The notes under the pieces are model-generated. The model saw only the letters and a list, made by a program, of their open reading frames with translations. It had not been told where the DNA came from and did not search any database. A DNA stretch of 64,000 nt from Melanocharis versteri (taxonomy: Eukaryota > Chordata > Aves > Passeriformes > Melanocharitidae): assembly GCA_013397845.1 (NCBI GenBank), contig VZTG01008545.1, positions 1,457,907 through 1,521,906 of the forward strand, written 5' to 3'. Below are positions 12,761 through 24,663 of the stretch, piece after piece (position 1 is the first letter of the stretch; each line of letters begins with the position of its first letter). A program made the translations under genes and the position numbers.

Positions 12761-15700
12761 ATTCTTGGAGATGTCTGGTCTAGTACATTGCTTCACAAAC
12801 TGAAACCCTTCTACAAAAAGAAGCACAGGCTGGGTGAGGGTCTCACAGCATCGTCCTCTGGCCCTCCACAAACACAGCAGCTCCCTCAGACTTTGGGGAG
12901 GACAAGGGCTTTTGCAAGCAATGGTTAAAAGCCTTTCTCTTGCTGGCCTTGCCACAGATTCATTGTGTACCTTTAGGGCAAGGTATTTATTGTCTTCGCA
13001 CCTTCTCTTACATAAAATGCCTGTAGCAGAGAACAGAAAATGATAAATGCTGGGGCGTTTTCCACCTCAGACTGTATTGCAAAATATCACTTTGCTCCAG
13101 GAGCATGAACGCCTTCTCTGCTCCCTAACCCAGAGATGGCAGATAAAAAATGCAGTATCAAACGCAGCATTTCCAAATCAAAAAATCCAACCTCTGGACA
13201 AGAGTCCTTCAGGATGAATATTTTTACTTCTATATTTTCCAGAAGGTGTTTTTCCTATTAGTGATGTCTATAAAGTGTTTGCTTTGGGTAACAGGGTGCA
13301 GACTGCACCCCAAATCAGGTGGGGAGTTTATTCAGTTTAGTTTGTAAAACAGGGGAAGGCACTTTCCATCCCTGATGGGCATCCCTGGGCGCTGTGGGGT
13401 GTTTTGGAGGGACATGGGCAGGAGCCCTCTTGGGACCAGCAGCCCTTTGGGACTCACAGGGCCACTCACAATGAGCACTTACACTGCAAGATGCAGCTCA
13501 AAACGATGGAGCAAAACAGCAAGGAGGAATGTAATAAAACACTCCTCTGTGTAGGGGGGAAGAACAGTGTGCAAAGCCCTAAGAGCATAAAATCCAGAAA
13601 ATAAAGTGTGGGTGAAGGCAGGGACACCATCCCCTGCCACGAGATGGACCTTCAGGAAGGTTTGGTGAGATGCCTAGGATCAGCTATTCCTTAAAAATGA
13701 GGAAAAAGCCTCTCCTGCCTTGTTCTTGCTGTCCTGGGCTGAGGCTGCAGCCTGGCTGGGTGTTTTGGTCACAGCAATCCTCCACCCTGCAGAGCCAGGC
13801 AGCAAGAGCAGAGAGCCATTGTAATAGCAACAATTCTTTATTCACAAGCTGGAGCAAAAAAGGAATCTGCAAGCAGGGGGAGAGAAGGGGGTGGGGTGCA
13901 AAACACAACTGATCCTGTAAAAGAGACCCTTAAAAATACCATACATGAAGGCCCTTGCGCAAGCTTTTTATTTATCAGTCTGCAGTCAGAAGAGGAGAAT
14001 GCAATAAGTGCATGTCTCACAAGGAACTGGGGGTAGGAGGGTCTCTTCTAATAAAAAAGAATGGACCTGAACAAAGAAAAAGGTTCTGCTAAACTGATGG
14101 TGGCAGATGGCATCAGCCCCACCATGTTCCCTTTCAATTGCGGGAAAATATAGTAAAGCAATTTAATGAAAACGCTTAAATAAGCAAACAGCGCAGTTAA
14201 TTGAACCCATATGCATTAGGAAGGAAATCTAAAGTACACTGATTCATTAAGTTTTATATAACTGTAAACCCCCAGAACCTAAGACAGAGTAAGAAGCCAT
14301 GATGAAGTGCCAGCTAGAAGGGGACCTTCCACCCAGCTTCACTTCGATCTGTTTTGTTATGACAAGAACAAGTGGTTTTAACAAGTACACCATAAATCAG
14401 GAGTGTGCACTCCAGCCTGGAGTCTTCCAGGTACAAAACTCTGCTGCAAACTCACATTCCTTTTCCTCTGGTAGACTTTTTTATTTTCCAAGACAGAAAT
14501 AACTGGAACTTGGGTGCTGCCATCTGCAAAGAAAATAAGAAGGGAAGAGCTGGTCCTTGAGGTCTTTATTATATTTTTTTATTCAAGAAAACTTGGTATT
14601 GCATCTGGATGACACTCCCTGAGACACTTTTAACTGGGGGCTATATGTCCCTCACACCTGGCTTTGACAGGTAAAACAAACTCCTTTCTTTGGCAGTGAG
14701 CATGGCTCCCCAGCTGTGACTTTTGGACAGAAGTAGGATAGACAGAAAGCTGGGATGGGGAAAGCAACTGCTATACCCACAGTTTAAAAACCACCCATAA
14801 ATAAAATCCTGGGGAGAAAGCAGCTCTGGCACCATTGAAGCAAATTCAAAAGTTCCCTTTAATTACAAGAAGGGCAGAACGTCAGATCAGGAGATCAGGA
14901 AATCTCTGGGGATGCTTGGTTCAGGATTTGTCTTGTGTGATTTGGAACTGGAGGTATCAACTCTGGTTGCTGCTTTCACTGAGCTCTCACTGGCTCATGA
15001 AACAAGATCTGTTCAGTTTTCAGAGAAATCTGGTTTACTGCAAGTAAAATCCAGCAAGTGATGATGAATTGATCCCAAGGCACAACTGTGAGCTGAGTTT
15101 TGGATTTTTCACCGATGCTGATTCAAAGTGTCATTGCAGTAAGCAGAGTAAGACCTTCATCCTCAGTAATTTGGGTCTGAAATAAAGGTGACCTACAGCC
15201 AAGAGAAGAATCTCAAGGTAATTGGAAGGGCATCCAGAGCAACCAGAGTGGTTCAGGCGGTCATCAGTAACCTGTAAAGACACTGAGGCCTTTCCCATCC
15301 ATAATCGCCTGCTATGTACAACTCAGCAGATGGGGGATGTAACAGGAAAAAAAACTACAAAGGCAAAAAATTGCAAAAACTAACTTTTCATTCATAAAGG
15401 TTGACAACGGAGGCTAAATCATTGCACAGTGCAATTCTTGCTACTTGGGACTTAAAAAACCCCAACCACTTGAAAATAAGCACAAAGAAAGCAGACATCT
15501 TTAATGAACATGCAGAGCATCATGAAAAAATAGATTGATTTTAAAAAACAATAAAAAAGACATGATAGATTTTTAGGCTGGGTCTTCATAGAGACTTACA
15601 AATAGAATGGTTTTCTTGTCTCTCTACAGGTGGTGCTGTAGGGGTCCCAAGGGATGGGGAGTGATGGGGGCACGGAGGTACGTGGGGTGACCTGACCCTG

Positions 15701-15860
15701 CCACCCAGAGCACTTGGGCCATGCTGCAAAAGAGATGCAGCCCCAGTCCGAAGGGAAAAGTTCTGCTGGTAGGTGACTACTGCAGCCCCTGTTTGAATTT
15801 CCTGGATGTCAGGCACAGTTAATGTCAGGGAGACAGAGAGAGAGCTGAATTGTTGGCCCC

Positions 15861-16009
15861 AATTCAACAAGGCACTTAAGCACAAGCTTAACTGTAAGTA
15901 TGTACTTAAGTCCCTCCTTATATAGCAGAACATATGTTAACACCTCGCTGAAGCCCGGGCTAAGTGCATGCTCAAAGTTAAGCGTCTGCTTAAGAGCTTT
16001 GTTGAATCA
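15861..16009. mobile_element. Palindromic MITE-like element (hairpin)
   Basis: The left arm (15861-15911, containing ATTCAACAAGGCACTTAAGC) is the imperfect reverse complement of the right arm (15961-16009, ending AAGAGCTTTGTTGAATC). Arms are about 45-50 bases with a spacer of about 50. Internally diverged, long-palindrome elements with CACTTAAGCA/GCTTAACTTTAAGCATG words occur in turtles, crocodilians and birds and are thought to be non-autonomous DNA transposons. The family name is not certain. No transposase is present. Confidence 0.7.
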
Positions 16010-19000
16010 GGACTGTTGTTTACTTCCAACAATTGATGTCTCCTGGAGTATCCACAGTCCTAGTTGCAAACCTCACGCATCTGTTTTCTCTTAAGAATAT
16101 TAATAGAGTCATTCTTTAAAAAATACACGGCGACGCAATCCTTGACAATCTGCAATTGCTGCCTTCAGGAGAGTGGGAAACCAACAAGGCAGGAGCATTT
16201 CCATGGAGATCCCTCACGCCCTCCATTTTTCCATTTTATTCTAGGGAGTTTAAGGGAAAGCAACAGTGTTACAAAACAATGTGGAGTCACCAACAATAGA
16301 AATTATCTGAATTTAACTTGATTACAAAAAAAATGTGTTTCCAGTTTTAAGAACTGTAGAGATTGCTGGAATATAAACTTGTAAATGACAAATTGCTAGT
16401 GTAAACGTGTGTCAGGTTAGTATATATACATGTAAATCACATAAATATAAAATTGGTCCTATAAATCAAACAGCTATGTCAGGAAATCTTGAGCTATTGG
16501 AACATGGCTTAACTCCACCATCAGGTAGCAGAAGGGACATTTTAGGGAAATTGAGGTAATACACAATTTGTGTTGTTTACAGTGATTCCCATTCCCAAGG
16601 TGATGAGCCCCCAAAGAAATAACGCTCCTTGTTAAAATTGACAGTGATGAGTCTGGGATGTCGGGATGCTCTCAGGAATGACAGACAGGTAAGGCACAGA
16701 GCAACATTTTGTGTCTCTACTCACCTTTTTTTTAAGGTTTATTTTCTTCTGCCTGGCTGTTGGGCATCCCTCCTGCACCCTGCTCCCCTTTGGAAACAAG
16801 GCTGCTCCCTCTGTTTCTCCAGGCAGATGTCCACATCTCCATTTAGGTCCCAGGGCAGATCTGGGGACCCACTGAGGCACCACAGTGTCCCCAGAGAGGC
16901 GGGTGGCCATCCCAGTTGCAGTTTTTCTGCCCAGGGCTCGGGTCTGTCACCAGCTGTCCTGACCCTGCCGGGCGGTTTCCCAGCAATGCTGGAGACTTAG
17001 ACCACAATAGAAGGAAATCACTAAAGCTGAATTGCTCCAAGTAAGTCCTCAGCAGGGTTTGACTGGTAAATATTTAACAAGGAGAACTCCCTATCCTCTC
17101 CTGGTACATATTAAACTAATACATTTATTTTAACAAGGGAAATGGTTTCCCCAAGCTCCCGCTCAATTTGAGCCCTTGACTTCTACAAAAGCCTCAGTAA
17201 GGTTGGCTTCCTGGGGCTCAGTAATTCACTGGGACTAAACGAGAGATGGCTCTGAGCCATGAACTTGGAGTCGGGAGGCGACAGGACCTCCCCAACGTTG
17301 AGGAGAGCTCGGTACTGGGGTTTCCATTCCCACCTGCCTTCGGACTGGTCCAACACCCACCTCAGGACATCCCTGCCACCACCAGCTTCTGACCACTTCA
17401 GTCATCCTGTGGAGCCAGGTTGACCATATCCCATCACAGTTTCCATGTGTTGGAAGCAGTTGTCTTGCCAGGTCCTCCCCACAGAAGCTTTGCAAAGCTC
17501 CGGCTCCACCAGCACCCATCCCACACCTCCTCGAGCCGCAGTCCTTCCTGCTGCCTCTCCCTGTGCTCAGATGAAGCCAGGTGTCATGGGCAAGGACGTG
17601 ACGCTGGGAGCGCGAGCAGCTCGCGTTCCTTGTCCCCGGCTGGTGATGCCGAGGGTTTATTTCCCCTTGGCTCTGCTCTTTCCTCCATTCCATGGACCAG
17701 AGGGGGGCTGGCAAACCCCTGAGCAGAAGTGCTTTCACCAGCAGTGATCCTCTGAGATGCCCAAAGCCATTTCTCCTCAGGAAACCCTGCTGAGCCATCT
17801 CCTCATGCTTTCTGACCTAAACAGGACACACTCACAAATGCAGCCCCACACATGGGAGCTTGTTCTCCACAAGGTCCCACAGGGCCTGGGGCTCCATCCC
17901 ACTGTGGGCTGTGTCCCTTTGTGCTCCGAGCAGGAAGGTGGTTGCCCAGTGAATGTTGCCCCTGCAAAACATGCCCTGAACTGCTCACAGAACACGTCAC
18001 TGGTGCCAGAGCCCACCCGTGGGCACCCACAAACTGCATGGCTGCTTTCCCTGCCATGGCATTGCTGCTGCTGGGGGCCCAGAGATGGTCCCATCTCCTG
18101 CAGGCAGTGGAGGCTCCTGGTGCTGTTGCCTGCCATCCCAGCTGGCAGAGCCCAGGGCTGCCCTTGTGGGCTGCAGGCAGGCTCTGAGGCTGCTGGACTT
18201 TCTCTAGCTCCCTCACTAATATTTTTCAGACTTTCCCTCAAGGAAATAAGAATCTCTGAAAGCAACTCCCAACTTTGCATCTTTGCTCCGAGCCATCCCA
18301 CGACTCCAGCACTTCCACTCTGACTCACGGGTAGAGGGCAGGTTTGAACAACTGTGGTTGCTTCTGCCAAGGCAATTATGACTCCTGGCATCACAGCTCA
18401 AGAGTCTCTGGGGAACTTTCCCTGCTCAGCTTACGCTGGTTGCAGTGTTTGAGATGATGTGTGACATTCCCAGGAGGGATGCAGGCACTTGAGGGGGGAA
18501 ACAGAAGATGTGAGACCTTGATGCATTGGGAAGAGCTCCCTGGTTCCATAAATCATCTTCTGCACACTTTGGCATCTCTCCCCGTGCCTCATGGGCAAGT
18601 AGTGCTGGGAGATCCTTTCAGGTGATGCCGTGAGCATGAAAACATCCAACAAAACTTGCTGTGGCCTGAGCATCTGACTTTTTTTCTCCTGCCACTATGA
18701 TCTGACATGTTTGCCCTTCATCACCACTAAAACCTAACCTGTGAAATGTGTCTCTAAGTATCCCTTCCCCAAGTATTCCAGTCTGCCTTCAGTTCATCCC
18801 AATATTTAATAAATGCCCCTCCTGAAAAGGGGCAGAGGGGAGACAAGGAATGTTTGCAATGTTTACCTCACCCTCACAAGCAAACAGAAAGTCCATCCCT
18901 GATCCTATCCCCACCTGTCCCAGCCCACAGCAGGCAGCGAGGTCTCTCCCACTGCCAACAATATCAGTAGGAAAATCCTTTCCACTCCACTTTTCTGGGA

Positions 19001-22000
19001 TTGTGATTCCAGCAAGCCTTACAGCAGCTTGGCAGTACAGTAAATAAGAAACAGATTTCCAAATGTTTTGATTTACCATCTTTTTCTTTGTAGCATCTAA
19101 GCCCAGGGGCTGAGGACCTGACTCCAGAAAGTCTCCGTCTGGATCACCAACCTGCACCTGCAGGCAGTAACCCCACGGTGAGGCAGGACCTGGCATGGGC
19201 TCAGCCTGCCAGGGGAGTATCCCAGAGGAGAGCGTGCCATGCAGAGCAGCCGCTCGTCAGGCCAACAGAAATCCACACGCGTCTGTTCAGAAGCACCCAG
19301 CTCCAGTGCAAAATGGAAAATTGGACAGAAAAGAAGCCTCTGGAGCACATCCCATGCTGAGGGTGGTAAGCCATGAAACATTCACTGCAGTTGCTTCTGT
19401 GCTGGTCTGAGATGTTGTGCTGCTCCTCTTGCCATTGCCCCCAGCTCCATTTTCCCCACATGCTCTTTCACCCCTGTGAGTATTTTAATGACAGGTTTCA
19501 AAGCTCTGGGACCGATCCTCTTCCCACATTAGCATCAGTCCAGGATAACTTCATCAGTTGGAACGAGCCCTGATGCATGGGCATGCAAGAGGATCATGAA
19601 TGGCAGGATTCAGGTACTGATCCCTCTTATAACAGAAAACCCACTTTCAGGACTTTTTCTAATCTTCTTTTAACTGGACTCTCCACTTGTAGAACTAGGG
19701 AAGTTCCCACTGAGTTCAAACCCTTCCACGTAATATCCCTTGAGATGGCTCCAGGTAATATGATTTTATATATCAGAGCATGATGAATGTTGTATCAAAT
19801 ACACCATCCATCTGAAGATTATCTCTCATGCAGAGTGAGGCTGGATTCCACTCAGTAGCACAATTTTGGAACAAACTTTGAGCCCTTTCTCAAGAAAAAT
19901 CTCTGTGGGATGGGGTTATCTTGCAGAATAAAGGCTGTTTTCCCTGTCTGATTCTCCCAGGTGATGACGAAGCTCATGAAGCATTCCTCAGCCCGTATGT
20001 TATTCACAGATCTTCCATCCAACACCTTCTCCCAGCACAGGAAAAAACCATACTGCAACCTAATGATCGCAGAGGGAAACCTCCTCTATATCCACGTCTC
20101 ATTGTCACGTAGCTACATTGCTCAGGGTCTGCAGCCTTGGAGAAGTACGTCATGACCCCTCAAGGAAGTCCTCTGGAGAAGACCAGTCTCTGGTCTGCAT
20201 ATAAAACCTCCTAATTTTATCCTCATAAATTAATTTTTCTCTTTTGAATGCAACGTTTCTCACATTGCAGATTTGGTTTTTGAATACATCAGAGTCAGTT
20301 AATGGGCTCAGATTAGTCCTACCCTGTTTTCAGCCAAAGCCAAAGTGGCAGCAGTAAGAGATGCAGCCTCCAACACCAACATGCCTTTGAGCTGCTGTCT
20401 GCTGTGCAAGGATGACTTGCAAAGCAGTAGATAAAGCATGTGCTTATGAATTTCATAATGCTGGCACTCGGATGCCATGGTGCAGGGTAATCCCAGGGAT
20501 CATGGAGGGAATATTTTGAGGGGAGAGCTTCAAAGCAGTGTCTAGATGCTGCAGGAACTGATGCTGGCATGAATTTATTTCCCAACCATCATCTTCTCTA
20601 CTATTTTCTTAGCTACTACAGTCCTTGTTTCAATCTCAGGTGCCAAAGCAGGGCAAACTGGATCAGAGGTAGGCAGTGCCATGGCTAGAGGGGACAATCC
20701 CTGCTTCCTATGCATGTGTGAGCTGGACATACTGGGAGGGAGGACAGGGAATTTGTCACCTTCCAAACACAGGCTTGCAAGTGCTTCTCATGCTCTTACT
20801 CCTTGTGCAGGCACTTACGAACCTGTTAGAGTCCCACAGCAGCATCACAGCTCTGTGTCTGGAGGTGCTGCAGTGTGGTAGGCACAGGCTGGAAAGCCAA
20901 ACCAGCGTAGGCAGCTGCCCTGAGCAGTCCAGTGGTGCCCAAAATCCAGCCACAGACACATGCACACAGTGTATGATCACCCATGAATAAACACGGCAAC
21001 AGAGTTACGGTGGGCAGTGCTCTATACTAAATAGACAAAGTCCTATTCGGTTATAGAACAAAATCAACATCACCCTGGTGAGTAACTTGGGAAGTAATTA
21101 AGAGCAGTTTTATAGGTGCCAGATCCCGCTGAGCGATAGACCAGTAAAACTGTGTCTGAGTCTTCTGAGGGATGGATGTGAGGATGGAACACACAGGCCA
21201 GGCTCACGCTGCAGGTGTGACAGTGCCTGCCCATCCCCACCTCCTCTGACGGCCTGGAGAGCTCGGGGCACTTACATGGGACCCAATTACGCTCTCACTC
21301 CCACCTATTGCACATTTGGAAATGGCTCCACCTGCTTTGGAGCTGATTCACACAAGGTACTAACCAAAAATAAAGGGCCATGCTCCCAAAAGGCTGGACC
21401 AAAATCTTTGAGCAGTTAAGCTTTGAGGCCGCAGTGAAGGAGCGGTGCTCCCAGGGTGGGCATGCCCTACGTCCCTCTGATCTGGTCACCAAACACCTCC
21501 AGGCTGGGCATCCAGAAATGGAGGTGACCGGGAAGAGCTGGGTGTTTCCCCAGATCCAGGCTTTGGGTTTTAGCAGTTCAGCCTCAGCAGAACAGGCAGG
21601 AGGCTCTCTCCAAGATGCCAAAAGGAACCCCAGCAGTGGGACCCACCAAGCCATTGGGTCCTCGCTCCCCGGGTCCCGCAGCCAGCGCTTGGCTGACCCA
21701 GCACCAGGGCCTTGGGAGCCAGCTCATGTTCCCAGACCAAGGCAACATTTTTATCACGCCAATTTAAACCATTAATAATTGTCTGCACAAACCCTCCTAA
21801 GTTTCCAACATTATGTAAACAGAAGTGAATTAAAATTATTTTTTTCCATCACTGTTTGAAATGTGTGATGCTTTTTCCAAACTGCCCCATGAGCAGAAGA
21901 GAGAGGGGGGTCTGAAACAGCTCCCTGGCCTCCAGCCAGGTCCCAGCAAGTACTTTATATCTCACTTCAAGACAGTCAGAGCAAGGGTTTAAGAGGCTTT

Positions 22001-22749
22001 GAACACAAACAGCGTTAGGTTAGTTAAGTCCTGCTTTGACCAGTGGCGAGCAATGGAGACATAAACAGATTTCATTTGAACCGGGCTTAATGTAGCTGGG
22101 TTTACAGAGTCCCAGCTGATTTCCACATACATCAGAAGTGGTGTATATTCAGGGTGGCAGCATGGTCCCCCAGGGAGGGCAGCCATCTGTGTAGGTGCTC
22201 CGGTGCCAGCGCTGACCCCCTGTGCACCTCTCAGCAATCCCCACCACTCCTTTATCTGCAAAATGGAAAGAGCTGACCTACTTCACAGAGCAAACCTGGA
22301 ATCAATTAATGTCTAAGCCTGCATTTAGGAGAGGCAAAACACTATATAAACATTATGTATCATTTAGCTTCTGAGGAAAAGCCATCGCCTGACAAAAGGG
22401 GCCTCTCCTTTCTATTTTATGAAGTCTGGTTCACACTGGTGCAGGACTCCTTGACTTTTTTGGCCTCGTCCTAATATTCATCAGCCCAGACTGCAGGAGA
22501 CTTCGACTCACAAAGTACATTAATTTCCCTCATTAATAAGTGGGGGTCTCCCTGCTGAGAACCCACATTTCTTATTTGTCTGCTCAGCGAGTCTCCCCAG
22601 GACAAAGCTGAGGGCCAGTGTCGCACTCTGTTTTGGGCACCAGGAAGGCTGCTGGCTCCTCCCAAGACCAAAGACCTTGTTCAGAGGGCTGCTTCTCACT
22701 GCCCTGCCTGACCAAAGGGGTCAGGCAACATCCCAACACACCACTACTA

Positions 22750-22985
22750 CGAGCAACCTGTGCCACTGCCTCCCCACCTTCACAGGGAAGAATTTCCTCC
22801 TAATATCTAATCTAAATCTACCCTCCTTAAGCTGAAAGCCATTCTTTCTTGTCCTGTCACTTCATGCCTTTTTAAGCAGTCTCCCTCCCTCTTGCAGCCC
22901 CTTCAGGCTGGAAGGGGATCTAAGGTCTCCCTGGAGCCGCCTTTTCTCCAGGCTGAACAACCCCAGCTCTCTCAGTCCACTGTCA
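22750..22985 (-). mobile_element. CR1 LINE 3'-end fragment
   Basis: The segment reads as the reverse complement of the CR1 3' region: a TTCACAGGGAAGAATTTCCT block, then TCTAATCTAAATCTACCCTC, then the CTCCAGGCTGAACAACCCCA block. It is 5'-truncated and no reverse transcriptase is left. Confidence 0.92.
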
Positions 22986-23337
22986 GGTTAGAGGATTTTA
23001 CCACTCTTTACCTTTTAGGTAGCTACTTGTGATGGCTGGCCCCTGCATTCATCTCGAGTTACTCACCAATATAATTGTTGCACTCTCCTGCCATTAATAT
23101 TTTATTTTCAGTTAAAAAATACCTGCAGACCCTTTATGACAGGTGTCCCTTGGCTTTGGTTGCTGTCCTGCAGTCTCCTGCCCTTGCACACCATTCCTTC
23201 AGCCTGAGCCCTTCCTATAAACCCAGGAAGGCTCAGGACTGTTTTTCACACTACACAAAGGTTTTCTCTCACCACTAAAATAATGAAAACCAGGATTACC
23301 AACAACCCACATCCTGAGCCGGGGGTGCCAAGCAGGG

Positions 23338-23364
23338 TGCTGCTGCTGCTGCTGCTGCTGCTGC
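23338..23364 (+). repeat. (TGC)9 trinucleotide repeat
   Basis: Nine uninterrupted TGC units, equivalent to CAG on the other strand. It is not within a recognised exon. Confidence 0.95.
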
Positions 23365-24439
23365 AGGTGCAGTGCTGCTGGTGAGAGCCAGCCCTGCATT
23401 TTTGGGGACCCAGGGATAGCAGCCGTCCTGGCTCATGGAATCAAGGTGACCCTTGTCACTCACCGAACACAAATGATGCAGGAATTGTCCCTGTTCAGAG
23501 ACAACTGTGGTGTGGCCTAAATACAGTCAATGATGCTGATAACTCAGTCATACCCTTTGTAGAGGGATTCGGTAATTTAAATAAGCAAAGGTCATTTACC
23601 CTTGGCATCATTAACTCTGAAACCTGTAAAAACTATCTTAGTGTTTGCTCCCCCCAGTTTGGCTCTGTCCTTGAAGCCAGCACAGGAGCAAACGTGCACT
23701 TCAGATAAAATTCCAAACAATACTTTTTCTGTCATCCACAGGCCACAGAGCTGGGCTGCCCGTAGCAAAACAAAATTTTAAAAGGAGGAGAAAAAGTTTA
23801 AATAAAGAATTGGCATGAAAACCCACCTGGAGATTGTGCACGCAAAGTTATGTGGGCTGTGTTTCTGGAGGAGTGAACAGGGTCGGCATGGCTGGGGGAA
23901 GGTCAAGTACCCCACACCCCACTGATTTTCCATCTCACTGGACCATATGCTGTGGAGATGTCAGAGAAAAGCAGGTTTTCATCTCATCTCTCCACCAGAA
24001 GGGTCACATCATGAATAAGAGCACCACATATGTTTCCATCATGTTGGCAAAGTTTTAGGAAGTATCCCTCATAAAACACAAAATGATTACAAATGAGAAC
24101 ATGAAAAACAAATTCAGCAGGAGCTTGTGTCACTGGTTTCTCCTTCACCCTTTTACGAGGAGCTCCTGTTCTCAGCTCTCAGCTGGCCTGGGGAAGGCCT
24201 TGGGGCACAAACACTACAAACAATAACCCAGGGCTGGGATTGGACAGGCAGAATTTGGGCAGCAATGCAGTCGAGCTCTCTCGGGTTGGTGAGAGGCAGG
24301 CACAGCCTCAACAGCAGCAGGCAGAGCTCTGCAAGATCGACCCACTCTGCTCTGTAGGGATGCATCAATAATTTTGCTTAGATATTGCACATGTTGGGGT
24401 CTCATTTCTTTTATGGCTGGAGGCCATAATGTAGTGAAA

Positions 24440-24663
24440 AAGAGGATATTTTCTAGGAATTCTGCCCTGTGAGGGTGGAGAGGCACTGACACAGGTTGCC
24501 CAGAGAAGCTGTTGATGTCCCAGCTTGGACGTGCTCAGGGCAGGTTGGACAGGACTTGGAGCAGCCTGGTCAGGTGGAAGGTGTCCCCGCCCATGGCAGC
24601 AGGGCTGAAACTAGAGGTTCTTTTAGGTGCCTTCCAACCCAAACCATTCTGGGATTCTGTGTT
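24440..24663 (+). mobile_element. CR1 LINE 3'-end fragment
   Basis: Plus-orientation CR1 tail: CTGTGAGGGTGGAGAGGCAC, then CAGGTTGCCCAGAGAAGCTG, then CCTTCCAACCCAAACCATTC and the terminal ATTCTG-type repeat. Truncated. Confidence 0.93.

Larger units (their letters stand above)
10261..22749. other. Intergenic DNA between PITX1 and PCBD2, first part
   Basis: No recognisable coding exon or RNA gene on either strand. It contains pyrimidine microsatellites at 12019-12070 and 12706-12760, a hairpin element at 15861-16009, and several AT-rich TAAT-containing patches (for example 14125-14265). GC-rich stretches at 17250-18200 and 21400-21750 give long overlapping open frames without protein-like content. 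Confidence 0.6.

Noticed and set aside
17777..18394. 205-residue minus-strand open frame
   Set aside because: Overlapping open frames occur on both strands in this GC-rich stretch. There are no splice context, domains or recognisable similarity.
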